DNA from: Paratrimastix pyriformis
Taxonomy: Eukaryota; Preaxostyla; Paratrimastigidae
Length of the DNA: 64,000 bases
Direction: 5' to 3'
Assembly: GCA_027972325.1 (NCBI GenBank)
Contig: JAPMOS010000001.1
Location: 1,467,821 to 1,531,820, forward strand
A program made the position numbers and the translations under genes. Shown here in pieces: positions 52,141-64,000 of this stretch (its first letter is position 1; each line of letters starts with the position of its first letter). Below the pieces are notes generated by a model. That model saw nothing but the letters and a program-made list of their open reading frames with translations, did not search any database and was not told the origin of the DNA.

Positions 52141-52742
52141 ATGAGCGAAGAATACGAGGTGGGTTCTTCGCTGCTGCGCCATCTTTGATTTCTCTTCCTC
52201 GTCTAGGGCGGTGAGGGCGCTGATGCTGAGCCCATCGAGGAAGAGGTTGTCGAAGAACCCGTTGTTGATGAGGCTCAGGAGGGTGCCGAGAAGGCCGAGG
52301 GCGAGGAGAAGGAACGCGAAGAAAGGGAAGAAGTTTGTGTCCTTTTCCCCCCCTCTTTTGGTCGTCACATCGCCCACATGTTCTCCTCCACTATATAGAA
52401 TGTGTTTGATGTCCTCCCCGATAAGAGTGCAGGAAAGAAAATTCCGAATGATCAGAGGACCACAACTGCTTTCCTCACAAAGTACGAACGTGCCCGCATT
52501 CTCGGGGCTCGTGCTCTCCAAATCAGGTCGGTGCCTCCTTTCATCGATCTTTCACGAAACCCTTCTGGCACAGCATGTCAGCTCCACTGATGGTTGACCC
52601 TGGAACCCTCACGGATCCTCTCTTGATTGCGGAGAAGGAGCTCCAGGAACGCAAAATCCCCATCATCATTCGTCGCTATCTCCCCGACGGGTCCTATGAG
52701 GACTGGAGTCTGAGCGAGCTGATTGTCGACCACTTGAGGTGA
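52141..52742 (+). CDS. POLR2F: RPB6, shared subunit of RNA polymerases I, II and III
   Basis: RPB6 (omega-like) stabilises the polymerase core. The ATG at 52141 gives MSEEYE, an intron (GTGGG...TAG), and an acidic N-terminus with [19 protein letters not shown]. After a GTTTG intron come [20 protein letters not shown] and QIS, then over a GTCGG intron [20 protein letters not shown] and [20 protein letters not shown], ending [15 protein letters not shown] at 52740-52742. All signature blocks of RPB6 ([10 protein letters not shown]-x-RALQIS, DPL-x-IA-x-KEL, RRYLPDGS-x-EDW) are present. Length is usual for the family. Confidence 0.95.
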
Positions 52743-53037
52743 AATCTCCGCGAACTTTCGGATCTTGTGCCTTATTTCACAGAAGGGCCGCTCATTTCCG
52801 CGCCGCGCGCCCTTTGGTCCCTCCGGGGGTGCCGGGTGACGTTCCCGGGGCCTCCCTTGGCCCCTTCTCGTTTCTATTGGCTTCTCTTTGGTTGGCTCTC
52901 TCTTCTGCCCCTGTTTATGGGACCCTGTCGAACGGTCGTTTCGTTGTTTTGGTCAACATGCGGCAGGAAACCGCAAACCCAAGGGGGCGGGTACAATCCA
53001 GGGGGCGTCGTCGCCTGGGGTAGTGGGTGGGGTGGGT
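52743..53037. other. Short convergent spacer
   Basis: Between the RPB6 stop (+) and the ICE2 stop (-). Nothing recognisable was seen. Confidence 0.4.
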
Positions 53038-56000
53038 CTACATGGCGTAGGCCCGAGCCAGGGCCAGGTCGTCCGTCTGTCCGCCGGGGTCGGCGTCTGC
53101 GGGCTGGTCCGCCCCAGGAGCCCCCGCTCGGGTGGCCGCGGCCCTGAGCAGGGAGGCCGCCAGACGGGGGTTGCTCTTCTGCAAGGCCGTCAGCTGGCCC
53201 AGCGAGGCCATCGGGGGCGGCCCGCCGGCCCCGCCCCGCCCGGCCCCCCGCGAGTCGCCGCCCCCTCGGCCTCGGGTGCCGCCTCGGGTGCCGCGCCCAC
53301 GTCCGCGCCCACGCCCGCCACCGCGGCCGCCCCGGGCAGGGGCCTCGGGCCCCCCGTCGCACCAGCCGCTCCGACCCATCCGGACGACGTCGCTGGGCGG
53401 GCCACCCGCCTGGGGGTCTCCGAGGGGAGGCGCTGGCTGAACGGTGGCCAGGGCGGCAGCCAGGGCAGGGGCCACTGCGCCCAGCTCGGGGGCCGTGTCC
53501 GCGGAGGGCCCCGGCCGGGACCTCTTGGAGGCCCGGTTGGGCTTCTGGGCGCGGATGTGCCGGTCCAGCAGCGCCTGGAAGTCCACCGCCGCCCCGGCCG
53601 GGGAACCCTCCTCGCCAGCCTGGGGGGTAAGGCCGCCACGAGGGCGAGAGTCATGACGGTGGGTGGCGGCGGGCAGCAGAGCAGACCAGCGAGTCGGGGT
53701 GAGGGCCTGTGAACGGGTCGTCCTCGCTGGCCTTGGCGGGTGGGCCCTCCGACGGCAGCGGGTCCCCCGGACCGGAGTTGGGGTCCTCCGTGCCCAGGGG
53801 CGGGGACGGCGAGCGGGTCATGGGCGGCGAGGTGGGCACGGGCGGCTCCGAGTCGGCCTCCGGGTCCGCGGCTGCCCCACCCGGCCAAAGACACGCAAGA
53901 AATGCAGTCGGCAAGAAATGCAGTCGGCAAGAAATGCAGTCGGCAAGAAATGCAGTCGGCAAGAGCATCGGCGAGGAGAGGAGAGGAGAGGGCCGGCCAG
54001 AAGGGGCGGGGTGCCGAAACGGACGGGCCGGAGAGCCCGGGGGCGTAAGCTCACCTCGAGACGGGGCAGCCTCGATGGGGGGGGCCTGGGCAAGGGTGGC
54101 CAGGGTCGCGGCCAGGGCGCGCCGCTCGGAGCGGCCCTGCTGCTTGAGGTCGAATCGGTGCGCCCGCTCCTGGGCGGCCAGGAGGTCCTCGGGGCTCATG
54201 TTGCCCCCCGCCAGCGAGCACTCCCGGGCCTCGTCCTGGCTCATGTGCGGATACTTGCACTGCACGCCGCCGCGGGTGGGGGGAGGGGAAGGTGAAGGGA
54301 GGGAAGGACCTTCAATCGATGCGATCCACTGGGGTGCCGCCTGCGAGGCGGCGGGGCCGCAGGGATGCGCGGGAGGCTCGGCGACAGACCCCGGTCGCGC
54401 GGGGGCAGGTCCCGTAGCGGGCGAAGACGTGACAATAGGAGACGTTTCGGAAGATTTCCCATTCGCCCTCCGCCTGCGCCGCAGTGGAGAGCCCGCCAAC
54501 CAGCGTGACGATTGTGGTGGTGTGGTGCGTGTGCGTGTGGCGCGCCGGGTGTGGGCGCCGGTGCGTGCGCGCGAGTGGCAGACCTCGGGGGCTGGAGGGA
54601 ACGTGTACGGGATGCGGTCGGCCTGGGGCGCCCAGCGGAGGGGCACGTACGGGGCCGCCACCCAGGCCACCGGGGAGGGCCCCAGCCCGGGCCCCGGGGG
54701 GAGCCGCAGGTGGGCCGGGGCCCCGGGGGCGACCCGCTCGAGGAGCCAGCGATCGCGGGCCCCCGAGAGGCAGTGGGCCTGGTGCAGGTCGAAGCAGGGG
54801 GCCGACCAGGGCACCGGGCCGCCCTCACCCGGTGGGGGGCTGGCGCTCCCACCGCTCCCCTCGGGGGGTGTCGGCGACTGAGCGGTCAAGGTCGCCCCGG
54901 GGGATGGCTGTGGGCTGGGGACGGGTGAAGGGGCGCCCTCGCCGGAGATCGGGGTGGGTGGGATGCGGGGCTGCTTGGGGGCAGCCGCGGGCGGGGGAGG
55001 CAAGGGGGGAGCGGGGACTCGGACGGGAGCGACGGGGCGCAAGGGGGCGGCGATGCTCCAGGGTAGGGGAACCCCATCCAAATGGGCTCGTGGGGCGGGT
55101 GCGGCACGGCTCGGAGGACGTCCACGGCCGAGGAGCCGGGCAGGTGGCGGGCCAGGTAGCGACCGGGGGGCAGGGCGCGCAGGGCGCGCAGAACGACCAG
55201 CGTCCGCTTCATGGCCTCGTGCGGGCTGCAAGCCACGCCCCAACAACGGATGGATGGGTGGATGTGGGCGGCGAGGCCGGGGGTGGGGGCGAGCGAGACG
55301 CGGCTGCCGTGGTCGGCAGGGACGGGAGGGCGGGGGCGGGCGGGCGGGCGGACCGGAAGCCGCACGAGGGCGGCAGGATGTCGGGCATGGTGAGCCGCTC
55401 GAGGGACAGAAGCCGCCCTTGGCTGGGGTCCACGCGCCCTGGCCATGCGGCGGCACCCCCAAAGCAGAAGGAGAGAGTCACGCAATGCCGCAATGGGAGA
55501 GCGGGGGAGGCAGGCAGGCACGGCCGCAGTGGGTGGGCAGGAGGAGGGTGGCTGGGCCAGGAGGAGGGTGGTTGGGCCAGGAGGCGCAGTGGCCGACCGA
55601 GGCAGAGATGCGCGTCGGGCCTGAGGAAGTTGCTCATCCACCAGCGGGCCGTCTGCAGCGAGGCCAGCGTGGGAAGGGAAGCGCTGGGAAGGGGAGGGGA
55701 AGGGGAAGGGGAGGGGAGGGGAAGGGGAAGGGGGGGGGGATCGGACCTCGGTGATGGCGACCTCCTCCTGGCCCTGGGCCGGCTGGTATTCGCACTTGGC
55801 GGCCAGCCCCACGTAACGGACGCCCTGCGCGTGGCAGTATGGCCACGGGGGCAGGGCAGCAAGTGAACATCCGCCTCCGCGGGCCGGCGACACCTCCACC
55901 CGACGCGCAGGCAGGGCCGGCGGGCAGGGGGCGGCAGGCAGGGGGCGGGGCAGGCAGGGGGCGGGGCAGGCAGGGGCTGGCGGCAGGCAGGTGCGGACGG

Positions 56001-58884
56001 TGCTGGAGGCGGCCATGTCGGGGAGGAGGCCCCCGATGCGGCAGCGGACGAGGATGCGCAGGTCCGGGCCGAAGGTCCACAGGTTGTACGTCAGGTTGTG
56101 CCCCCCCAGGAAGCCCTCGCCCAGGGCGCCCTCCTGGGGGGCCGGAGACGCCGCCGGGAGGAGGCCGCCGGGTTGAGGGGCCCCAACGGGAGCACCCGCA
56201 GCCTCTGCCACCGTGTGATCCGGAAGAGGCGATGGGCGAAAGGGCTGCGGACGGGCTCAAGGGAAAGGCTGCGGACGGGCTATAGGTGCGGACGGGCGGC
56301 GAAAGGGAAAGGCTGCGGACGGGCGGCAGACCGGGACCATGAAGCGGAGGGCGGGGGCGTTTGGCGGGGGTCAGGGAGCCATCGCGGGCCCCCCCCGAAT
56401 CGGTGGCCCGAAGGTCGGCGGAGGTGCCTGCGACCGCGGGGGCCCGAGCGCGCTTAGTGGGAGGAGGGGCTGCGGCGGGGGGCGCGCCTGAGTGGTCGTG
56501 ACCATGGCCCTGCGGTTGGTCGTGGTCATCGTCGAGGATGCGCAGGGCCGCCAGTCTGCTGCTCTCGCTGGGTGGCGGCCCGGTGGTTGCGCTTGCGGCC
56601 TCGCCCCGCACGGCGCGGCCCTCCTTCGTCAGCCGCCGTGCCCGGCTGGCCTGGGCCTGGGCCTGGGTCTTGGCCACTCCCGCACGGGGCGGCTGCTGCG
56701 AGCGGCGCGAGGCAGAGGTCCGAATGGGGCCCGCCTCATCTCCGTCATCGTCGTCCTCGTCCTCATCTCCTTCACCCTCTTCGCCCTCTTCTTCATCTTC
56801 ATTTTCTTCGTCCTCTTCTTCGTCCTCTTCTTCGTCCTCTTCTTCGTCCATCCTCCCATCTCCTGCGCGTGGGGACTTTGGGCGCAGGGAGGCCTCGTGG
56901 GCGACAGCCCGGGTTTGGGTGGGGCCATCGGCCTTGGCAAGCAGCTGCAACGCCGACAGGGGTCGCCCCTCCTCGGCCTCCTCCTCGGCCACAACCACCA
57001 GCCGGCGAGCCCGCTTTCGGGTGCCCGAGGGCTCCGGGGCGCCATCCGCATCCACGTCCGTATCCGCATCCGCATCCGCATCGGCTCTGGCAGCCGGCGG
57101 GGACGGCTGGGCCGCAGGCCGTGGGGACCCGGGGGCGGTCGGCGAGGGGATGCTTGGCGTGGGCGCGGCCAGCTCTGCTGTCGGGCCGGTGGCTGCCGGG
57201 GCGGGAGGGAAGGTCTCCCCGAGTGTGCCGCCGCCCACCCGGGTCAGGGCGTGCCCCAACGCCCATCGGTAGAATGCCGTGTTTCGTGTGCGCAGGTTGG
57301 GGGCGTGCGGAGGGAGAGGTCTGTCCAAATAGACAACCGTGCCTGTGCCCATCGGCCAGTCAACCCCATCGGGGCCTGGCGGCTGCCGCTGGGGGCCGGG
57401 GCCGGGCTGCGGGAGGACCGTGACGGGCAGCTCCCACTCCTGGTCGAAGGCGGGCCGGTGCATGTCGGCCAGGCAGACCAGCACGCCGCTGCTGCAGACC
57501 ACGTTGGGCTGGTAGCGCTCCACCAGCCTCGGGATCCAGCCATCCCGGCTCACGACGGGGGCAGGCTGGCCGAGCATGAGCGCGGGGAGGCGAAACGGGA
57601 GGGCGCGGACCATTTTCAGCCAGCCTTCCGGGGCTCCGCCAGCCGAAGGCGGATCCATCGCGGCCCCACAGCCGGCTGTCGCAAGGGGCACAGGAGTTGG
57701 GTCTGGGAGCCCCCCTAGGGAGGCCGGCGCGGTCGGATGGTGGTTGCCGGGGACGGGGGCCGTGGCCGGGTCGGGGAGAGCAGCCAGAGCATGGGCAGGC
57801 CGGTCGATTGGGAGCACCAGGGGCACGGGAGCCATGCATATTTGCGGGACGTGACCCTGTGGCCGGATAGCACAGGTTGCGAGTGATGGATGGAGGGTGT
57901 CAGTCGAACCAGGGGAGAAAGGGGCCTGAGCGGACCACTTGCAAGAGCGTGGCCCGGTGCACCAAGGCTGGATCGGAGGCTGCCGAGGATACGTCCAACG
58001 GAACTCGCTGCCAAAAGGCGGCGCCGGTGAGAGTGGCCAGTGGGTGGCGGACGCCCAGACCAGGTGAGGGACGTAGTACCGCGGGTAGGTGCGCGCGCGC
58101 GCGCGTTGGTAGGCACGAACACGCTGGGGGAACAGCACGGAAGACTGATTAAGACAGGCTGCTGGCGGACGGCAGTGGAGACCGCAAGGTGGCAGGCCGC
58201 GGACCTCGAACTGCGCGCGAACGTGGGGCTCGTAGGTCATGTAGGCCAGCTGGTGGGTTGTCTCGGCCAGCCGCTGCATGTGCTGCATGTACGCGCCCTG
58301 CTCGGCCACGACGCGGGCATGCAGATCCGTGTTGACCGATCGCTCGGCTGGCGTCATCTCAGCGGGCTGTGAACGGAGGATATGCCGGCGGAAAGCCGGT
58401 GAGGGTCGTCCGAGCCAACGAGCTGGACCACCACGGACCTGGCCGGGGGGCCTGACCGCATCCCGGGCGCTGATGTGCTCAAGCTCCAGATAGCGGCGCT
58501 GTTCTGCCGCCGAGAGGCCGGAATAACGCTGCTGGTTTATTGGGACATTCTCGCTTGGAGTCTTATGACGGATGCTGGGTCGTTTCAAACGCTTGGGTTG
58601 CGATGATTTTGATCCAGTCATGCCGTCCGATGGGTTGGCGCCTGTCTTTGGGACTCCTGAAAGTGGCGCTGGTGTTGGCGGGTGAGGGGAAGACATGTGT
58701 GGAGATACCGATACCGTGTCCAGGGACGATGGTTCAGGAGATGGGCCAAGCAACACTGCGAATGGGTCTGCTGATTGTTGAGATTGCGCCCCAGTTTGCC
58801 ATGATTCTTGGCCCCATTGATCCCATGCCTCCTCTAAAGGGAAAATATCAGGCCGTGCCGAGAATCTGCCTGCAGACCTGACAT
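53038..58884 (-). CDS. ICE2: Little elongation complex subunit 2 (ICE2/NARG2)-like
   Basis: ICE2 belongs to the little elongation complex that promotes snRNA transcription by RNA polymerase II. A tiny first exon ATGTCAG (start 58884) is joined over a GTCTG...TAG intron to EEAWDQWGQESWQTG. Helical N-terminal parts follow: MTPAERSVNTDLHARVVAEQ and LAETTHQLAYMTYEPHVRA. Near 57300-57540 are VVCSSGVLVCLADMHRPAFD with QEWELPVTVLPQ, then GTVVYLDRPLPPHAPNLRTR, in the order of the ICE2 WxIPVxV and PLPPxxxxxRxRN blocks. After an acidic middle (near 56750-56850) comes the NARG2-type C-terminal domain: HNLTYNLWTFGPDLRILVRC, VRYVGLAAKCEYQPAQGQEE, ARWWMSNFLRPDAHLCLGRV. The tail is RG-rich and stops at 53038-53040. 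Family assignment rests on this order and is fairly but not fully secure. Confidence 0.58.
53885..53970. repeat. AAATGCAGTCGGCAAG 16-base repeat in ICE2 intron
   Basis: Four copies of AAATGCAGTCGGCAAG lie in a minus-strand intron of the ICE2-like gene (10-11 bases of each unit also give frame-to-frame CRLHFLPTAF words, which are artefacts). Confidence 0.8.
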
Positions 58885-59096
58885 GCGTGGGCCCTTGGGT
58901 GGGAGCGACGTTCGTGCAGGAGTTGTTGCGCGCCCCCTTTGTCCTGCATCACCATCTATCCTCTACCGATCTCGCTATAATGTCGCCGCTAGATATTTGC
59001 GCAAACATGCGCATGCCGGCAACATGCGGTGGTGAATAGGCAGAAAACAACAAGTGACGGCGCAAAAGATGGTGGATAATCATACATCCGAGTATC
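58885..59096. promoter_or_regulatory. Likely ICE2 promoter region
   Basis: About 210 bases separate the ICE2 start from the proposed 3' end of the next minus-strand gene. It is lower in GC than its flanks. No clear motif was found. Confidence 0.35.
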
Positions 59097-62000
59097 TCAC
59101 TCCCCGCCCGCCGTGTGAGTCGCTGCTGGTCCGGAGATCGGGCTGTGCGTGGGACCCCTTGCGGCAGCAAGGGGCTTGATGTGGTCGATCGACCCTGGGG
59201 CAGCCCTGCGTACGGAAGAGGGGAAAGAGACGGAGGATGACGCGCGACCCGAAAGGCAGGCCAGACCTGGCCGGTGGAGCAGCCCCCTTGAAAACTGGTG
59301 GCCCCAGAAACTTGGCCGGCTCGGAGGACCGCAGCCGGGCGGCCCACTGGGTGGGGTTGATCGAGGCCACGGGCGACGGGGGGGTGGGCGAGTGGCGTCG
59401 GGGCGAGGGCATGGGCAAGGCCGCCTGGGCGGGGACGCCCTCGGGGCCCACCCGGCGCGGCTCCCAGGGGGGCAGCATCCCCCCAGGCCGGGCCGGCCGG
59501 GAGACGGCTTGGGGGGAGGGCACGGCGGGCACCCGGTACCGGGTGGGCGAGCCGCCAGTCCCTGCGGGCGGCACGGAAGGAAGGAAAGGGTGCAAGCGGG
59601 TGTGGGACGGCGGATCAGCAAAACAGGGCACTCGATCAGGTGATGGTTGGCGGGGGGGGGGGAAGCCGCAGGCGGACCGGAGGCGGCCCGGGGAGTCGGG
59701 GGATGCTGGGCGGGTCGTAGGGCCGGAAGACGTGTGAGGGGAGCGGCGGGTCCCGGAAGCGCTCGTGGATCATCAGGAACTCGGACGGCGCCCTGCCAGC
59801 AGCCCAGCCCCAGGCCCCACGCGGAGCCGCCAGTCGATGACGCGACCATCCGACCAAAGGGGGCGGGGCGACAGGGAGCCAGGGCCAGAGGGCGGGTGCA
59901 GAGCGAGCGAGGAGGTGCGACAGACTGCCGGGCGGCGGCACGCCGAGGGCTCAGCGACCGGCCACTGGGGCTGGGGCTGGGGCTGGCCGGGAGGGGAGAG
60001 GTGGCGGGCGGGGGAGGGCTCGCGGGGGAGGAGCCCGCTGGGGGGGCTCGGTCCCGCTGGGGGGTCTCGAGGGGCTCCGGGCCAGGGCGCCGCTGAGGCG
60101 CCTGACGGCGGCTGGCCGGGGCCGCGGCAGGGGGGGCGGCTGCGGCTCGGGGGGCGCCTGGCCGGGCGGCCACTGGAGGCTGTGGGCACTCGCACGAGGA
60201 AGGCCCACACGCCCCGGCGGCCGGCTGGGGGGGCTCAATGAGGGCCCTTTGCTGTTGCTGCAGGCTGCACGCCGGGGCGGCCGGGGGGCTAGCGGGGCGC
60301 GGGGCCGTGACCGTGGCCAGGGCGATGTCGACCCACTCGGGGGCCCCGGCCGGGACGGGCGGCGAGACCGGGCCCAGGCTCGGCCCCAGCGGGCCGCCCG
60401 GGAGCGGGCTGGCAGGCCCCCCGGCCGGGATGAGCCTCGCCGGCGGGGCCACCGAGGGGGCGCACGGCGAGTCGGTCGGGGAGAGCGGGCTCCCCATGGC
60501 GCCGGGGGCCGCGCCGGGGCCGAGGATGGCGCTGAGGGGCAGGCTCGCCGCCGAGGGGGACGGCAGCTGCCCCGGGCTGCTCGTGGGCGGCTGGTGGGCG
60601 GCGCCGGGGGCGGGCGAGGCGTGCTGGAAGACATCCGCCCACCCGGCCGCCACGGGGGTGCCAGCGAGGGCTGCAGGAGGCCAGGTTGGTGGTGATTGCA
60701 GCAGCGCGCCCAAGGACGCGGGGGCCCCCGAGAAGAGGGCCGCACCCGGGGGGCCGGGGGGGAAGGCAGTGACCGCCCGGGGCTGGGGGCCGCTGGGGGC
60801 CGCCTGCTGGTGGGGGCTCTGGGCCTGGCGGGCCTCGGCCAGGAAGCGCTGCAGCTCGGCCTGATGGCACTCCTCCATGGCCGCAACCTGCACCGCCACC
60901 CGCAGCCAAGCCCCAATGACATCCATCAGTCAGTGTCGTCAGGTACAGGCCGCCATCATCATGCACGGGGCGAGGGAGATCGGGGAAGGGAGACGGGGCG
61001 ATGCTCGGGCGGTCTGTGTCAGCAGGGACGGCACCCGAACACCCGAACGGGGTGTGGGGTGTGGGGTGTGGGGTGTGGGGTGTGGGGTGTGGCGTGGCTG
61101 GGCGGGGGGCCGCCGACCTGGGCGCGGTGGTGGCGGTGCAGGTCGGCCAGCTGGCGCTGCTGGAGGAGGACGATCTGCTCCTGGACGGGGGCCGGCTGGA
61201 GCCGGTTGCGGTGCTGCACCTGCTGGAAGTGCCCCTGCGCCTGCAGCAGCTGGGCGCAGTGGGCCTGGTGGAGGGCCTCCAGCTGGCCCTGCTGGGCCGC
61301 CTGCAGCCGGGCCCGCTGGCCCTGGAGGGCGTGCTCGAGGACGATGCGCCGCTCGAGGGCCCCAACCTGCGCCCGCTGCTCGGCAGCCACCCGCCGCTGC
61401 CCACGGCCACGCCCGCCCACGCGGCGAGGTGAGCGGCTGGGCTGATGCACGGGCGGCTGGCAGGGCGGCAGGACGGGGAAGTGGGCGCGGGCATGGGGGC
61501 GGTCCGGGAGCAGGCGGACCTGCTCGATGGCAGCCGGGTCTTCGCTCCACTCGGATCCGTCGCGGCCCTCCCCCTCGCCCGCCTCCGATTCGGCCTCCGA
61601 ATGCGCCGGGGCTTGGGCCTGGCGGGCCTGGAATTGGGCCTGGGGCTGGGCCTGGGGCTGGGCCTGGGGCTGGGCCTGGGGCTGGGCCTGGGGCTGGGCC
61701 TGGGGCTGGGCCTGGGGCTGGGGCTGGGACGGGGGCTGGGACTGGGGCTGGGGCTGGGGCTGGGACGGGGGCTGGGGCTGGGGCTGGGACGGGGGCTGGG
61801 GCTGGGGCTGGGACGGGGCTGGGGCTGGGGCTGGGCCGATGAGGACGGGGAGCGGGGCGAGTAGATGAAGCCGCCTGCGGGTTGGCGTGGCGGCGTGGCG
61901 GCACTCGGCGCGAGCGGGCCGGAGCGTCGCGGCGGCACCGATTGCTGGACCGGGGGAACCTGAGAGTGGCGAGGGTGATGGGGCGATGACGATGGGAGGC

Positions 62001-64000
62001 GATGACGATGGGAGGCGATGACGATGGGAGGCGATGACGATGGGAGGCGATGATGATGGGAGGCGATGACGATGGGGGGCGATGACGATGGGAGGCGATG
62101 ATGATGGGAGGCGATGACGATGGGGGGCGATGACGATGGGGGGCGATGACGATGGGGGGCGATAGCGGGGGGCGATAGCGGGGGGGCCGGCGCCACAGAC
62201 AGGGGACTGTTCTTCCTGCGCCGAGGCGGCCCCGTCGGCCGGGGCCATCGCGGGTCCCGCCGCCCCGATGTCGTTCGCTTTGGCTTTGGGGTTGGGGTCG
62301 GGGGCCGGGGCCGCCACGGCCCCGGACACGGACCCAGCGGGGGCGGGCTCGTTCGGGCAGGAAGGGCCAGACGAGGCGGCCGGCTGGGGGCCCTGACCCA
62401 CCGGGCAGCCCGCCCCTCGGTCCTCCTCCGGACCCGGCTCCTCCTCGCCCTCCTCGTCGCCCTCCTCGTCGCCCTCCTCCAGGCCCTCGTCCAGGCCCTC
62501 GTCCCCCTCGCCTTCTTCCGCGCCCAGGCCCAGAGCCTCCCGCTCGGAGGGCGCCAGGGGGCCCGCGGCGGCCTGGAGGCGGACGACGTGGCGCAGGTTG
62601 GCGATGGCCCGGTCGCGGTGGTGGAGCAGCCCCCGGGCCGCCTGCAGCTGCTCCTCCAGCAGCCCAACCAGCGCCTCGTCCCGCTGCTGCTCGGCTCGCG
62701 CCTGCGCGGCAGCCGTCCGCACCTGCGGCCCGCCAGACGGCACCCCGCGGCCGTGGTGGGCCAGAGGGGATGAGGTGGGCCAGGGTCGGGGCGAGAGCGC
62801 CGAGGAGAGGGAATGCGAGGGAGGCAGGTGCCGACATGGGCCAGCTCGGACGCCCGCTTGGTGCTGAGGGACTTGAGGTGGGCCAGGTCCTTCTCCAGCG
62901 CTGCGACGACCCAACCGACCGGCGCCCCCACCGGCGGCAGCCATCGAGAGGGCAGAAGATCAGGGCCGTCAGAACAAAGACCAAGACCAAGGGCCATCCC
63001 GACAACAACCACGGCCGCCGGCAGGGGGAGAGGGGCAGGGGCAGGGGCAGGGGCGGGCGACCAGACCCTGGATGCGCTTGGCGTGAGCGCGGCCGGCCCG
63101 GTCGGAGCGGGGCGAGGGGCTGAGTGACTGGGCCGAGGTCGAGGGGGCCAGGCTGGCCGAGCGGGGCGAGGGCGGCATGGGCGGCACACCGCTGGGCGCC
63201 GGGGGGCGCCGGACCGAGGTGCGGATCTGGGGCGGCCCCCGGGCGGCGACGCCCACCGAGGCAGGGGCAGCCAGGCGGAGCGGAGCAGATATGAGATGCG
63301 ACGAGACCCACATCCGCACCAGGCAGCCAGACAAGGCAAGGCAAGGCAAGGCAAGGCAAGGCAAGGCAAGGCAAGGCAAGGCAAGGCAAGGCAAGGCAAG
63401 GCAAGGCAAGACAAGGCACAAGAGAAGCGGTCGGTGCCAATCCACCACAGTCCCTGAAGGCCGCGCCCAAGGGGGGGGGGGGGGGGGGGGGGGGGGTTGG
63501 GTTGTGCTGGGTTGTGTTGGGTTGTGCTGGGTTGTGCTGGGTTGTGCTGGGTTGTGCTGGGTTGTGCTGTGTTGTGTTGGGTCAGCACGGACATCGGTCC
63601 GCAGGGCGGCGATGAGGCGCTCCCTGGCGGCGACCCGGTCGGTCTGCAGGCGCACCTGCCGCTCGAGGTCGGCGACCTGCTGCTGGGCATCCAGCAGGGC
63701 GAAGTACAGCGGGTTCTCCTGTCCGCCCACGCCCACGCCCACGCCCACGCCCGCGGCCCCGCCACGATCAGGGTGAGGCGGCCCGCGGCCGAGGGGCGCC
63801 CACGGACCTGCTTGGCCGGGCTCAGGTTCATCCGCGGGCTGCCCTGGCGGGGTGACTGGCGGGGTGACTGGCGGGGTGACTGGCGGGGTGACTGGCGGGG
63901 TGACTGGCGGGGTGACTGGCAGGGTGACTGATGGTGGCCGGGCGAGGGCGAGGGGGGATGCAGTTCCTGCTGCGGCCGAACGGGGCTGGTGGCCGAGCCA
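59097..64000 (-). CDS. Coiled-coil and Pro/Gln-rich protein, N-terminus beyond window
   Basis: From the right edge leftward, exons give NPLYFALLDAQQQVADLERQ and VRLQTDRVAARERLIAALRT, then KDLAHLKSLSTKRASELAHV, QRDEALVGLLEEQLQAARGL and LHHRDRAIANLRHVVRLQ: regular heptads. An acidic stretch follows (near 62440-62515), then QP/QA-rich repeats (61615-61830), a second coiled coil ALERRIVLEHALQGQRARLQ near 61330-61350, and MEECHQAELQRFLAEARQAQ near 60860. The remainder is Pro/Ala-rich. I do not recognise the family. The reading frame of the final exon and the stop (59097 is one option) are uncertain. Confidence 0.45.
61615..62170. repeat. 12-base GGCCTGGGGCTG array and 16-base GATGACGATGGGAGGC array
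   Basis: The first block (61615-61835) keeps a multiple-of-three period and lies in an open minus-strand frame encoding QAQP-type repeats, so it may be translated. The second (61975-62170) has a 16-base period and is probably intronic. Confidence 0.85.
63335..63585. repeat. GGCAA pentamer array, poly-G run and GGGTTGTGCT repeat
   Basis: About 17 copies of GGCAA (63335-63417), then a run of about 25 G (63472-63496), then nine copies of a 10-base GGGTTGTGCT-like unit to about 63585. All lie in one intron of the right-edge coiled-coil gene. Confidence 0.92.
63847..63932. repeat. 12-base repeat GGGGTGACTGGC, about seven copies
   Basis: It lies near the right edge, in the 5' part of the coiled-coil gene; the start of that gene is not visible. 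Confidence 0.88.

Noticed and set aside
58090-58108. GC dinucleotide run as possible Z-DNA or CpG island
   Set aside because: Only about 18 bases inside an ICE2 intron or exon border; CpG is common throughout this GC-rich window.

Overview
The window is nuclear DNA from a GC-rich eukaryotic microbe. It is dense with genes split by short introns, many of them only about 43-120 bases long. It carries general eukaryotic genes (RPB6, Rpn7, eL42, eL14, calnexin, pyridoxal kinase, acyl-CoA synthetase, ceramide synthases, MGAT1) beside genes usually met in animals and their relatives (SANBR, TAF11, GEMIN2, ICE2, GPATCH8-like, CCDC6-like, UBIAD1-like, COMM-domain). I cannot name the species; a free-living protist is the likeliest source. 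No bacterial features, tRNA, rRNA or CRISPR arrays were seen. Gene ends were placed by family similarity and reading frame, so some exon borders are approximate.

Layout. 1-957: 3' part of a COMM-domain gene (+). 1433-5264: SANBR-like BTB gene (+). 5446-6201: TAF11 (+). 6595-8975: a gene (-) that begins as fimbrin and ends as proteasome subunit Rpn7. 9184-11412: calnexin (-). 11572-13861: N-acetylglucosaminyltransferase I (-). 14251-15486: pyridoxal kinase (-). About 15693-21183: long-chain acyl-CoA synthetase (+) with a 1.1-kb CA-rich intron. 21269-22799: UBIAD1-like prenyltransferase (+). 22994-23534 and 24974-25449: ribosomal proteins eL42 and eL14 (-), with a probable retroelement relic between them. 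25971-26902: an unrecognised secreted protein (-). 27105-30865: a C3Hc3H zinc-finger protein (-). 31470-31830: an HVA22/REEP protein (-). 32051-36721: a GPATCH8-like protein with an RS tail (-). 36759-40291: a CCDC6-like coiled-coil protein (+).

41665-49998 holds two head-to-head ceramide synthase genes. The left one has a 4.8-kb LINE of the restriction-like-endonuclease type inserted in an intron, bounded by an exact 16-base target-site duplication. Then come GEMIN2 (-, 50606-52081) and RPB6 (+, 52141-52742) back to back, ICE2 (-, 53038-58884), and a coiled-coil/proline-rich gene (-) that runs to the right edge.

Three genome-wide habits stand out. Most introns start GTYYG (often GTCTG or GTCCG) instead of GTRAGT. 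Many introns carry a private minisatellite or long homopolymer. Pieces of one LINE 3' end, each with the same six-pair stem-loop and a purine-rich tail, recur at several sites. The genes do not form one pathway; neighbours are mostly unrelated housekeeping genes, some sharing very short divergent promoters.
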